Shown here: positions 1-18,290 of the stretch, piece after piece | How positions within the stretch are numbered: position 1 is the first letter of the stretch | Layout: every line of letters starts with the position of its first letter | Assembly: GCF_020740795.1 (NCBI RefSeq) | Contig: NC_067287.1 | Span: forward strand, 16,693,501-16,757,500 | Origin: Apus apus | Lineage: Eukaryota; Chordata; Aves; Apodiformes; Apodidae | DNA: 64,000 nucleotides | Reading direction: 5' to 3' | Made by a program: the position numbers and the translations under genes | Notes under the pieces: generated by a model | What the model saw: only the letters and a program-made list of their open reading frames with translations | What the model was told of the DNA's origin: nothing | Databases searched by the model: none

Positions 1-465
1 TTTTTTGTTTGTCAGTGGCCATAAAAGACTTCAGGCAAGGACTTGCTATTGAAACCTCTGCTTATTCTAGTTTGCATCCAGAAACCTTTAGAAATTTCCC
101 TCTGGTTGTCAAGCAGGGGCAGACAGGAGAGACTGACTGCAGACAAGACTGGGAGTTTCTGAAGGTTTTTGCATTATGACAATGAACTCGTCTCATTTCT
201 TTCCCTCTGTCAACTTAAGCAGGCTCCAGAAATGCTGCTTTAGCCAACACAAGCCACATGTCTCTTCAGCTCACACTTCCAAATTGACAAAAGTACATGA
301 GAGAATTTCAGACCACTTTCAAACCATGGGCTTCACTTGCTCATCAGTGGGTTAAACCAACTGTGGCACTGCCTCAGAGCACAGCACCTCCATATATCCC
401 TGTGGAATGCTATTCCACAGTTAGGGATGATACACACTTCTTTGAGTGCTAAATGCAAGACTTAC
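1..465 (-). other. CFAP65: CFAP65 intron, incomplete at the window edge
   Basis: Non-coding DNA downstream of exon 466-665. No further CFAP65-like exon with valid splice sites is seen here; the next exon must lie left of position 1. Confidence 0.6.
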
Positions 466-665
466 ACAGGGCTTTTAGCTGCATAGTCCTCTTCTTTTTC
501 TCTTCAACTCCAAGCCAGCATGTTGCTGTCACATTGTATATCATAGCCACCTTGGGTTGGAAGAGTACTTTGACCATGCACTCAGCACCTGGGTCCAGAA
601 TGCAGGAGCCTGGAATGATGTTGAAAGGGCTTGGTGTCTCCCAGGTAAACACAGCAGCAAGATCG
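466..665 (-). CDS. CFAP65: CFAP65 coding exon (ASH-like domain)
   Basis: 200 nt, begins with the last base of a Gly codon and reads [20 protein letters not shown] through an [18 protein letters not shown] segment, ending one base into a codon. Acceptor catttcctag, donor CCTGT|gtaagt. This is the classic ASH/MSP-like pattern of an F-W core, a P-G turn and an FxPxxxxxY strand. Confidence 0.92.
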
Positions 666-3600
666 CTAGGAAATGAAGATATGTTTTAAGTAGATGAACA
701 GATCCTTTGCTGTTTGTGCAGTCATGCATAGACTGGACCTTTCCCAGTGGGTTGTTCAGTTAGGATGTGAAGCAACCCATGTTGAATAGCAGAATCCCTA
801 ATGCATCTGGCCAGATGTGTGCTGCTGGGAAGAAACTGGTCACTATTCTCTGCAGGTGCTCTGTTCACACTTTAATGAATCTTAGCTATTACGTCTAAGA
901 TCTTTCTTAATGGCCATAAAATGTCTCAGCTTCATCCTGTGATAGCAAACAAAATGGCTCCAGAATTAAGTATTTGCTTTCCTTGTATCTAAATTTGCTG
1001 CTACTTAATTCCAAATGAACATTTATTCCTCTGTTATATACCCAGGTGAGAAGAGAGGTCTGAGCTGTTTTCCTAATGCCTCATTCAACTCTCCAGCACA
1101 ATGTTGTTTGATGTGTGCAAAGAACATGACATATCATAAGCTTTATATTTTATTGATTCCAAGGCGTGTGTTACTTACCATCCATATCCTCCACCACCCT
1201 GGACCTCTCAGTCACCACAAATGATTTCTCTAAGGGGAGAATGAATCACTTCAGAGGGTTTCTGGCTGATACCTCGTTCTGCTCAAGGTATGTGTGCCCT
1301 CTGCCCTTTCCACCCTCCTACTGTATTACCTGACTGCTTTGGGGAGCACAGGCCCTTTTCCAGCTAGTAAAGGTTATTTTGCTCTCACTGTAAATGGTTG
1401 GAAGCACACTTCCTCCTTGCCTGGGCACTGCTTCACTGCACTCTTTTCTACAATAGTGTCTGAATTACTGTCTATCCCTTATTAAATTAAGACAGTCATT
1501 GGTAACTGGGAGCAGATTTGCTCCTATATGATGATTCCAAGCAACAGATTACTGCCATTGCTTTGGGCAGCTCCATGAACCTAAGAGCAGGCACTGGAGA
1601 GATGCTCCAATTTCTGTATTGCTTGCCTCCAAATCAGAGGTCAGCTCAAGCATTGGCAACTCCACTGCCATCCCTATGGCATTTCTGTGCTGAAGGAAGA
1701 GAGGTCAAGTCACAGAAAGACTAAAATGTTTCCAGCTGGTAGCTCATCTCTCCTTGCTCAAGCTGGGCAAACTGCCTTTAAATAACTAGAAGCCCAGGGC
1801 TCTCCTTTGGATGTGGGGTGTTCTCAGTGGGACACCATGCTGGTCCCCAACTATTTCCTGTGCATTAATGGTTCTCAGCATATGCTGGAAACAGACAGAT
1901 GTGGGGTGCTAAGGTTGCCCACAGTGAGATCTGACCTGTACTGTTATTTCTGCTGCCTTCTCTGCTGTCACCTCAGAGGAGGCAGAGGTCTGCTGCCTGT
2001 TAAGGCAGACAGTAGATCTAATGACAACTGAAATGAGCTGCTTCATTGGAGAAGCCAAGAAGGTGCCAAAATACTTGACAACACAGAAGAGCCTGCCCAG
2101 CCATGTCTCACTCACCCAACGTTGCGCACAGGGAATGTTGTCTCCGTGACATTGTGGACAGCACAGGTGGGCAACTGGACAGCAGCTGGGAAGGACAGAC
2201 AGATACGTGGAAGTGTAGCATGGAGGGTTACAGAGAACTCTCCCTCAGCCTTCTTAAAGCAGATACTGTCTTCATATTCCCTCTGCACAGAAAAGCAAGG
2301 GGAGACAGCAGTTAGATGGGCTCCATCTTGCAGGCACAGCAGCTAAACCCATGAACACCCATCACCTTCACCTCTGCTAGCATTTTGAGAAAAAAGCATC
2401 AGTGACAGGAGCACAGAGGAGGGCACTAAGAAAAGGCTGAGTAAGGTACTCGGGCATAGTCCTCACTCTGTGAGGGATCACACAAACACCCTCAGAGAGA
2501 GGAGCTGAAGACCACATTTGTTTCATCTGATTTGTTTTGGTGCAGATGGATTTCTTTCAGTGTTTTCAAGATCCCAATTCAGCTTAACTGAAGCAAGTAG
2601 AACCACTCCTTGAGCTCTGCGGGCACAGAAATATTAGTCTTTGATTAAGTGCTTTGTCAGCTAGAGGCCTAAGCTGGTAACACACAGCTTGAAGAGGCAG
2701 CATTGACAGCACTGTGTACAAATAGCCCCAGGACATCTCCTAACAAGCTAAGATGGAAGGAGTTGCAAGATACATGTCTTCCGTGCTCTCCAGTTGTCAC
2801 CTCTCCTGACAACCACTTATACAGGTAAGGAGAGACCTTGGGCAGTGCTCACACACAGTCCTTGTTCTCTCTAAGAAAGGAGCCTTCTACTCTAGTGATT
2901 CATGTTGTGCAGACAAACCATTCTCTGAAAATGGAAAAAGGCCAGCAGCTTATTTCTTAAAGGGAACACCAAACAGTGATGAGAAAGCCATGATACTAAG
3001 AGAGCAGGGTACTGGGAATCCACCCAACAATCATGCCCTATGGCTGGGACTGAGGTACAGATCAAAGACACAGAGCTGTGGACAAGAGCCAGAGATCAAC
3101 ACACAGAGCCAAGACAGACACCAGAATAAAGCTGAAGGTCAAGAAAAGGGGCTGGGTAAAAAAAAAAAAAAATTGCTGTTAAAAATATAGCTTAAAGAAA
3201 CCCACACCAACCAAAAGAAGGGAGGCCCTCGACAGAGCACCGATAGAAAATTAGTAGCCCTTCAATGTATAGGCCTTGGGGTCTCCTGTAAGAAAGCAGA
3301 CAGTGAGTCTCTCAACCCAGAGTTCTGACTAAAACCCGGGTCCCCAGAATCAAACCAGGTGTTGACAGTTCAAGCATCTTATCGTACCAATTTCATGGCC
3401 AGAAGCAACTTGTGGAAAACTGGGAATGCTTTTGAGTTTCCTCTCTCAGAGCTCTTGACAAACTCTGCAGAGAAGCCAGGGGTTAGGGCTCCCTCAGGTG
3501 ATGAAGATGTGGGGAGAGCAGGAAGGTCACGCTGCCCAGTCTTTCTAGGCTAGAACCTTCCTTAAGGACAGAATAATTAGAGTGAAATCAGACCAGAAAG

Positions 3601-4957
3601 GACAAGAGAGACCTCCCTGGAGGCCAGCCTGAGCACCGAGAGAAGTTTTGGTGCTGTCACTTTACCTTTTCAGTGGGCCGAAAAACGATGGGCAGACTTA
3701 AGGAGATGCCAGGGCTCAGAGTAATCGGCTGTGGAAAAACAGTGAAGAAGAACTGCGTGGAAGGACACCTAGATAATGAAATCAAAACGAGAGGTTTTGT
3801 CTGAGGGCATACAGCTGATGTTAAGTTAGACAGCAGAAAAGAGGATAAAGAGTCAAACCCTCCAGACCCTAAATTAGAAGCACTTTACACACCTGACCCC
3901 AAAGATATCTTGTTAGCAAATCAACAGAAACAGGGCAGAATCCAGGTGTCTTGGAAACCCATTCCCACCTCTAAGTACCTACCCTTTCCTTGAATCACAT
4001 TTTACATTCCCAGGCCACACAGCACAAAAAAACCTCATTTGGCAGCAACATTTGAGTTTCAGAGCAGGAAGGGTCACAGGGGCTGGAGTGGCTCAACATC
4101 CAGCAGAACTACCGGGAGCAATGGTTTCAGGACGCACTAGTGACTGGCTGGCATACATCCACAATTAAAATCTCACTAGACTGGAAATGCCTCACAGACA
4201 GAAGTATCAGCAAAACAGAACTTTTTAAAAGGCGTTTCAGTTAAAATAACTCCTGCCAGGAACAAGGGAATCTGAATTAGCAGGTTTCTGTCCAACTATG
4301 TAAATGTGCAAGGGGAGAGAGGACAGATGAACCCAAGGAAAGGGTGTGACTGATACAGGAGGGATGAAGATACAGTGAGAGTGTGAGGAGTAGGAAGGAG
4401 AAAGAAACTTCCCACGCACCTGTAGCTCAGCTTCTGGGTTTTCTCATGAACATTTTTCAAGATCAGGTGTTTGATCATCTCTTTTCCAAGTTCCCAGCCA
4501 TGCCACCTGAGGGTTTCAGCCACCTCAATGCCCCAGAATACGGCTTTCTTCTTCTTTGCCTTTCTTGCAGACAGCTTAGGGAAAGAGGACATTAGCAGTT
4601 TGGGAAGGAGGGTGGAGAAATCTCTCAAACAGCTGTTTCTCTATGCTAAAAGTCTGGCTCTGGCAAAGGACGGGAGGAGCCACCCTGCGGTAGAGCTCCA
4701 GGAGTCACCAAATGTCCTGCTCAGGGGCCCAGAGGGGACACCTCCTGGCCACAGCCCAAACAACGGATAACTAAAAAGGGTGTCATGAACGAGGCAAGCA
4801 GAGGCTAAAGGCTTTCTGTTTTACTTCCTGGCCTGCCAGTAAATCCACCCACGGCGATGGCACCCCTTGGTCCTTCACTCACCTTCCTGACACAGTCACT
4901 GCTCGGCTTCTGAAAAGAGGCAGAGTTTGGGGGCTTGTCCTGCACCTGACTAAGCAT
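466..4957 (-). CDS. CFAP65: CFAP65 (CCDC108), 5' five coding exons, partial gene
   Basis: Cilia- and flagella-associated protein 65, a large axoneme/sperm-tail protein with ASH/MSP-like beta-sandwich domains; loss impairs sperm motility in several vertebrates (family knowledge). Five minus-strand exons (4883-4957, 4420-4574, 3666-3768, 2116-2282, 466-665) join in one frame to 700 nt, the first 233 codons plus one base. All introns have GT-AG ends. Recognisable family stretches are [20 protein letters not shown] (exon 2), a [20 protein letters not shown] motif (exon 3), [14 protein letters not shown] (exon 4) and [20 protein letters not shown] (exon 5, ASH domain). Human CFAP65 is about 1,925 residues, so most of the gene lies left of position 1. 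The start is taken as the ATG opening exon 4883-4957, directly after the acceptor AG; a 5' non-coding exon is therefore implied but not resolved. Identity is firm; the exact start is less so. Confidence 0.9.
666..2115 (-). other. CFAP65: CFAP65 intron
   Basis: 1,450-bp intron between the fourth and fifth coding exons. No repeats, extra exons or conspicuous regulatory motifs seen. Confidence 0.6.
2116..2282 (-). CDS. CFAP65: CFAP65 coding exon
   Basis: 167 nt, starts in phase 0 with [19 protein letters not shown] and ends in NVG, two bases into a codon. Acceptor ttctgtgcag, donor GTTGG|gtgagt. The content continues directly from the previous exon and into the next, matching the family order (KREYxD...FExxEGxF, then LP...CAV...NVGD). 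Confidence 0.9.
2283..3665 (-). other. CFAP65: CFAP65 intron
   Basis: 1,383-bp intron. It contains a short A-run near 3158-3171 and otherwise nothing recognisable. Confidence 0.6.
3666..3768 (-). CDS. CFAP65: CFAP65 coding exon
   Basis: 103 nt; the first base completes an Arg codon, then 34 codons follow ([17 protein letters not shown]... to ...IVFRPTEK). Acceptor attatctag, donor AAAAG|gtaaag. The FFPQPIxLSPG pattern is typical of this family's first beta-sandwich region. Confidence 0.88.
3769..4419 (-). other. CFAP65: CFAP65 intron
   Basis: 651-bp intron between the second and third coding exons; no feature recognised. Confidence 0.6.
4420..4574 (-). CDS. CFAP65: CFAP65 coding exon
   Basis: 155 nt, residues 26-76 plus two bases of codon 77. 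It contains a lysine run ([10 protein letters not shown]) followed by the conserved [19 protein letters not shown] and [14 protein letters not shown] segments. Acceptor ccctaag, donor ACAG|gtgcgt. A second AG eleven bases into the exon is a possible alternative acceptor but would break the frame. Confidence 0.85.
4883..4957 (-). CDS. CFAP65: CFAP65 first recognised coding exon
   Basis: 75 nt, 25 codons, phase 0 at both ends, beginning [12 protein letters not shown]. The acceptor is a good pyrimidine tract ending cttttcag; the donor is AAG|gtgagt. The ATG is the first three bases of the exon, so the preceding exon may be 5' UTR, or the true start may lie in an unseen upstream exon. Confidence 0.7.
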
Positions 4958-5370
4958 CTGAAAAGCAAAAGGAAAAAAGTCCTCATGCACACTGTTCCCG
5001 CAGCCAGACAGTCTTTGCTGCCAAGACCCTGGAGCTCCCAGAGACCCAAAGACCCCTCCTCAGGCCTCCCTGCAGGGCCCCCAGTGGAGTCCCCATTTCA
5101 CCAGCTGAGTTCAGCCCTCTCCACAGACCTCACTGACCCCAGGCTGCCACAGCCATGTGCTCAGCAACCCCCACCCGCAGCTCAGCCCCCTGCGGCAGAG
5201 CTCCCCTTGAGCTTTCATCGTACAGACCTGCCCAGCCCACTATTAGCCCTGCAGAGCCCAGGAAGCAAAGCTCTGCCCTACAGCCTTGCCTGGCTCCCTC
5301 TATAGACGACTGCGGCACTGCCCTGTTCCCTCAGGGAGCCTGCCCAGCTCCCTGACCCACGCTCTGGTCC

Positions 5371-5376
5371 TTTATA
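5371..5376 (-). promoter_or_regulatory. CFAP65: TATA box candidate for CFAP65
   Basis: The minus strand reads GGGCTATAAAGGAC, a good TATA-box match in a GC-rich context, in the right orientation upstream of CFAP65. Predicted start about 30 bp downstream, near 5345. Confidence 0.4.
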
Positions 5377-5581
5377 GCCCGGCCCGACCCGCAGCAGGGC
5401 CCGGGCCCTGGGCCACCCCCGCTCCCCCGGACCCCGCGCCCGGCCCGGCTCCCTCAAGCCCTGCCGGGCTGCCCATAGCACAGCTTGGCCCGACCCCCGG
5501 GAGCCCGGAGCCACCTCGGGTGCTCGCCGGGCCCAGCCCGGCCCGGTCCCAGGAGCTGAGCGCCACGAGGCCCCGGTCCGC

Positions 5582-5595
5582 GTTTCTATGGTAAC
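5582..5595. promoter_or_regulatory. X-box-like RFX site
   Basis: GTTTCTATGGTAAC resembles the palindromic RFX X-box (GTTRCCATGGYAAC): the right half is perfect and the left half differs at two positions. RFX factors drive ciliary genes, and this sits in the promoter island of a ciliary gene about 220 bp upstream of the TATA candidate. Binding is inferred. Confidence 0.5.
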
Positions 5596-5756
5596 CGGAC
5601 GCCGCGGCGGCATCTCCCGGAGCAACGACGGCGGCCGCCTCGGGTCAATCCGCCCGCGGGTCGGGCGGCAGCTGCCGGGGGCGGCCGCGAGGGGGCAGCA
5701 GAGGGACGCGCAGAGCGGGGAGATGGCGGGGCCGGGGGCGGAGGCAGGAGAGGCTG

Positions 5757-6060
5757 CGGGGCAGGTGGGGGGGCTGAGAGGCTGCGGGGGGGAGGTGGGG
5801 GGGTGCAGGAGGAGATGAGGGGGGGCCACGGAGTGCAGGGGTAGATGGGGGCCAGAGGAAGATGGAGGAGTTCAGGGGAAGGGGGGTGGAGGGTGGTGGG
5901 TGGCAAAGGGAGGGGTGCAGGAGAGCGCTTAGGGGCGTGGTGTGGTGAGGATGGGTGCGGGGGGAGGGATGCGGGTGCAAAGCTGGGCTGTGAAGTAGGT
6001 GGGTGCGCAGAATGGGTGAGTGAGGAGGCTGCTAAGAGGTGGGGGTGCTGGGGCAGGCGC
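5757..6060 (+). repeat. G-rich low-complexity tract
   Basis: Strongly strand-asymmetric G-rich sequence with many runs of four to seven G, interspersed with tgcaggag-type units. It could form G-quadruplexes. It gives rise to long proline-rich minus-strand frames that are composition artefacts. Confidence 0.5.
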
Positions 6061-6482
6061 GGGGCATGGGGCGCAGCAGCCTGGGAGTGCTGGCAGAGGG
6101 ATGGGGAGGCACCTTGTCGGATCCAGGTGACCTGGAGCTCCTTAGAGCACTGGTGACACACATAACCATTGCCAAAAGAAGTTACGGGGCTGGCAAAGAG
6201 GCAGAGGACAGAGAGCCAAAGAAGCTTGGGAACCCTGGCTGCACAAGCCCTTCAGGTATCCTGGGTGTCTTTCCCATGGAGCACCACCACCATGGGACAT
6301 TTCTGCATCTTTCCAGGGTCCTGGGCGTCCCTCTTGGAGGGGGGGAACCCTTGTGTTCCCGCTGGGGAAGAACAGACAGCCCCTCTAGGGTGCGCAAGCA
6401 GCAGCATGGTGAAGAGCAGGGCTGGCTGCATCCCACAGGGCGGGGAGAGTGCCAGGCCAGAGGCAGGAAGGAGATGCAGCTT

Positions 6483-6785
6483 TAATGGCATTTGTCGATG
6501 TTTACAACGTGAGTCATCCAGCTAAGCTGCCGTAAATCAGCACCCCAACTCCCTCAGAACCAATCGTGTCCCCTCTTCTGTCGTCCCCCCCCAGCACTGG
6601 ATGAGTGCCTGGCTGCTGCAGAAACAACCTCATAAATAACAGCAACAAAACAAATCCTCCTGCAGCCACGACGGGCCCGTGTGCGCCAAGTGCAAGACGA
6701 ACGCCTCCCATCCGTCACTTTAATGGTTGTACTCTGGAAATTAAACCTGTCACAGCCCATCAAGGTGAACATTTTAACTCTATGA
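6483..6785. promoter_or_regulatory. AT-rich enhancer-like block downstream of MNX2
   Basis: Two AT-rich islands in a GC-rich setting: 6483-6545 (TTTAATGG, GTAAATCAGC, TGAGTCATC AP-1-like) and 6715-6785 (CACTTTAATGG, GAAATTAAACC, CATTTTAACTC). The density of homeodomain-type TTAAT/ATTAA cores suggests a conserved element. This is inferred from composition only. Confidence 0.3.
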
Positions 6786-7448
6786 CATCCCTTCAGCTCC
6801 CCTCCTCCTTCCTGGCACTCTTTATTTTTGTTGCTTGCCCTCCTTTTCCTCTCTGTCCCTGCCATCTGGGTCCTTCCCAACTCACCCCTAACCCAGTGTG
6901 CCCAGCACCAGCCTGTGGTCCTCTCTGTGCTTCCCTGCTGCCAGCAGATGAGGTTGTACATTGGATGGTAGTCTTTTGTCCTGAAGGTCTTGCAGCTGTG
7001 AGCTGGCACCTGCCAGCTTCTCAGTGCCCAGCACTGTGTGCCTGCTGGGATTGGTACATTTCTCCTGGGGCAATGGATCTCTATTGCCCTTTTATCCCTG
7101 CAGGGCAATGGCAGAGAACTGGGTACCATCCTTTCCTTCCCTGCCTTTTTTTCTCCCTCATATTTACTCCTCTCTTGCTCTGTGTTACATCAGCCGTCAC
7201 AAACTCCTAGCAGCTGGCTCACATATCCCCCTTGGAGCAAGGGCTGCACCCTGCCCAGGACCAGAGCTCCCCCATGGGCAGCTTCAGGGCTCTGGACACC
7301 TCCTGCATGAGCAGTGGGCCCTAGGCTGATTTGCCTGGGAAAAGAGGACGTGGGCAACAGCTTCCCCTGATGCCTCACAACAGGGGAAGCTGCTGAGTTG
7401 CCAGCAGCCACTGCAGGTCACTATCACCCCACACAGGACCATTGTCTG

Positions 7449-7469
7449 TCCATCCATCCATCCATCCAT
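7449..7469. repeat. (CCAT)n microsatellite
   Basis: About five perfect tandem CCAT units. Confidence 0.8.
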
Positions 7470-8855
7470 TCCCATTCTCCTTTCTTCCATCACCTGCTTC
7501 CCCTGTACATCCTTCTGTTCCAGGAGCATCATATCTATCCCTCTGCCCCAGGTGCTGCCCCATGGCAGCCCCCACCACTGCCAGGCATTATCCAGTTCTG
7601 GAAGGTGTGACAGCCCCACACCAACTCTTACCTGTCCCATCCCCACTGACCAGCTGCCAGACGTGTCCTGGGGCTCCCTGGGAGCTTTTGTCTCTTGGCA
7701 GCTCCCACCCACACAGCAGGACCTGGGGGCAGGCAGCCCTCCCTGCCACCTCCAGGAAGGAACAAGGAGAAGACAGGAGGAGGCAGCAGGATGTGAGGCA
7801 AGAAGGAGACACCACAGGCTGCTGGGCATTGCCAGGCTGGTCCCTCTGCCTGCACAGCCAACTCAGTATCCCCAGGAGAGGCATGGGAGGTCTACAGGGT
7901 CTGCCAGGACTCTCCAGCATCCTGAGGACAAAGACACCCTTCTCACTTAGGGAGGTCAGAGCTTAAAGTGCTTCTAGGGAGGTGGCAGAGGACGTAAGGT
8001 GTCCTTCTGCTACCAGAGCTTAATGTGAACTGAACCAGAGCTATCAGGATCCCAAAACTATAATGGAATGAGCAGAGAAAGTGGCTGATTGGGGGTTAAA
8101 TATTGCCACGGGAAAAGCAAGGCTCACCACAGCAATGAGCCTTCAAAAACAGCCTTAGCATCACCCTAAACCCAGGAGGGCTCCATCCCCACCTCACTTC
8201 AGGGTAATGCCACACCAACGGAACCCTGCTGATTGCAACAGGGAAAACAGCACCACTGCATTAGCTGATTAATCTGCTCTGCATTACAGGGCAGCTTAAT
8301 TTTGCTTATAAAAGCACAGACCCCCCCAGGGATGCAGGGTGGTGGCAGGGCAGGCAGGCAGGCATCCTGGGCATCCTTCTCCCCAGCCCTTCGTGCTGCC
8401 AAGGGAAAGGGCAGCTGGCGTCATGCAGGGCTGTGCTGCTTCAGGCATCATCATATCTGTAGGGAAGGGACAGGGCACAGTTTAAGGAAGGTCCAGGGTC
8501 TCTCCCTTCTGGCTGTGCTTACAGACTGCCAGCTGTGCAAGTTTCCTGCCCTCCCTCTGCTCCCCAGGGACCCCGGCAGGGCAGTGCAGTGGCAGGCGAG
8601 GGGCACAGCCTCCCATCCCCTAAGGAAGAGCACAGGCATCCAGATAACAGCTTTATAGGGGAGGGATGTGGGGACTCCCCCAGTACACACAGGGGAATAA
8701 TTACAAGTTAAATAGGATCCAAACACACATAAGTTAAAGGTGGGCAGGTGCCCTGCAGCCCCCACCACTCCACCCGGGCACAGTCTGTGTCTGTCAGCAA
8801 AGAGACCCCCAACATGGCAGGCTGGCTCCTCTCCCAGGCTGATTCCATCCATCTT

Positions 8856-17525
<8,670 letters not shown>

Positions 17526-17997
17526 GGGTTTGTGCATGGCCTGGCCCCGTACGGAGCAGCCGGGCCCCCGGCACCCCGCCGCTCCCCTCGCCAGGGCACG
17601 GCACAGCCCGGCAGCCCCGGGCCAGCGCCGGCGGGCATCCACCCGCGGGGCCGCTCTCCGCGGGGCTGCCCTCCGGGGCAGCCCTCCTCTCCGCTCCTCC
17701 TCCCGGGCACTCACTCTCCCGCCGGCACCGGGGGGGGTTTTAACCCCCGCTCCACCTGCCCCAGCTCCCGATTGGCTCCGCGCCGGACACCCGCCCCGCC
17801 GGTCCGGCCTGCCTCCCGCGGGCCCCCGCCGCGCTCCTCCGGCTTCCTCGTCCTTCGACTTCAGCAGCGGCGACACTCGAGGACCTCACCCCGACCACTC
17901 TGTCCCTTCCCCAGCCTTGCAACACAGCCCAGCCCTGGTCCACACCCAGGGGGTCCCCCCAGCCTGCAGGACCTGCTGCTCACCGCACTGAGCCCCT

Positions 17998-18290
17998 CAT
18001 AGAATGGGTTGGAAGGGACCTTAAAGATCGTCTAGTTCCAATCCCCCTGCCATGGGCAGTGGCACCTTCCATTAGACCAGCTCCATCCAACCTGGCCTTG
18101 AACACTTCCATGGAGGAGGCATCCACAGCTTCTCTGGGCAACGTGTTCCAGCGTCTCACCACCCTCACAGTGAAGAGTTTCTTCCTAATGCCTAATCTAA
18201 ATCTACCCTCTTTCAGCATAGAACCACCCCATCACTACATGCCCCTGTAAAAGGTCCAGCTCCCCCGGAGGCCCCCTTCAGGTGCTGAAA
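17998..18290 (-). mobile_element. CR1 LINE 3' fragment
   Basis: Read on the minus strand, it encodes the CR1 reverse-transcriptase tail peptide (FRLGIRKKLFTVRVVRRWN, LPREAVDASSMEVFKARLDG) and ends in the CR1 3' signature aaggtcccttccaaccCATTCTATGA. 5'-truncated, as usual for avian CR1. It sits at the edge of the MNX2 CpG island. Confidence 0.9.

Larger units (their letters stand above)
5300..5830 (-). promoter_or_regulatory. CFAP65: CFAP65 CpG-island promoter region
   Basis: Dense CpG and GC content starts about 350 bp upstream of the first CFAP65 coding exon. Within it lie a minus-strand TATA box (5371-5376) and an X-box-like element (5582-5595). The transcription start is inferred near 5345 and a first non-coding exon would lie between there and exon 4883-4957. 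A possible donor (TCA|gtgagg) sits at 5133, but this was not confirmed. Confidence 0.5.
6061..8640. other. Intergenic stretch between CFAP65 promoter and MNX2 3' end
   Basis: No exon with family similarity was recognised on either strand. It contains one AT-rich enhancer-like block (6483-6785), a (CCAT)n microsatellite at 7449-7469 and a smaller AT-rich block at 8255-8317 (TTAATCTG, TTAATTTTG). The rest is unremarkable GC-rich DNA. Confidence 0.5.

Noticed and set aside
5586-6161. Proline-rich minus-strand frame of 191 codons
   Set aside because: Complement of the G-rich tract; low-complexity artefact, no domain.
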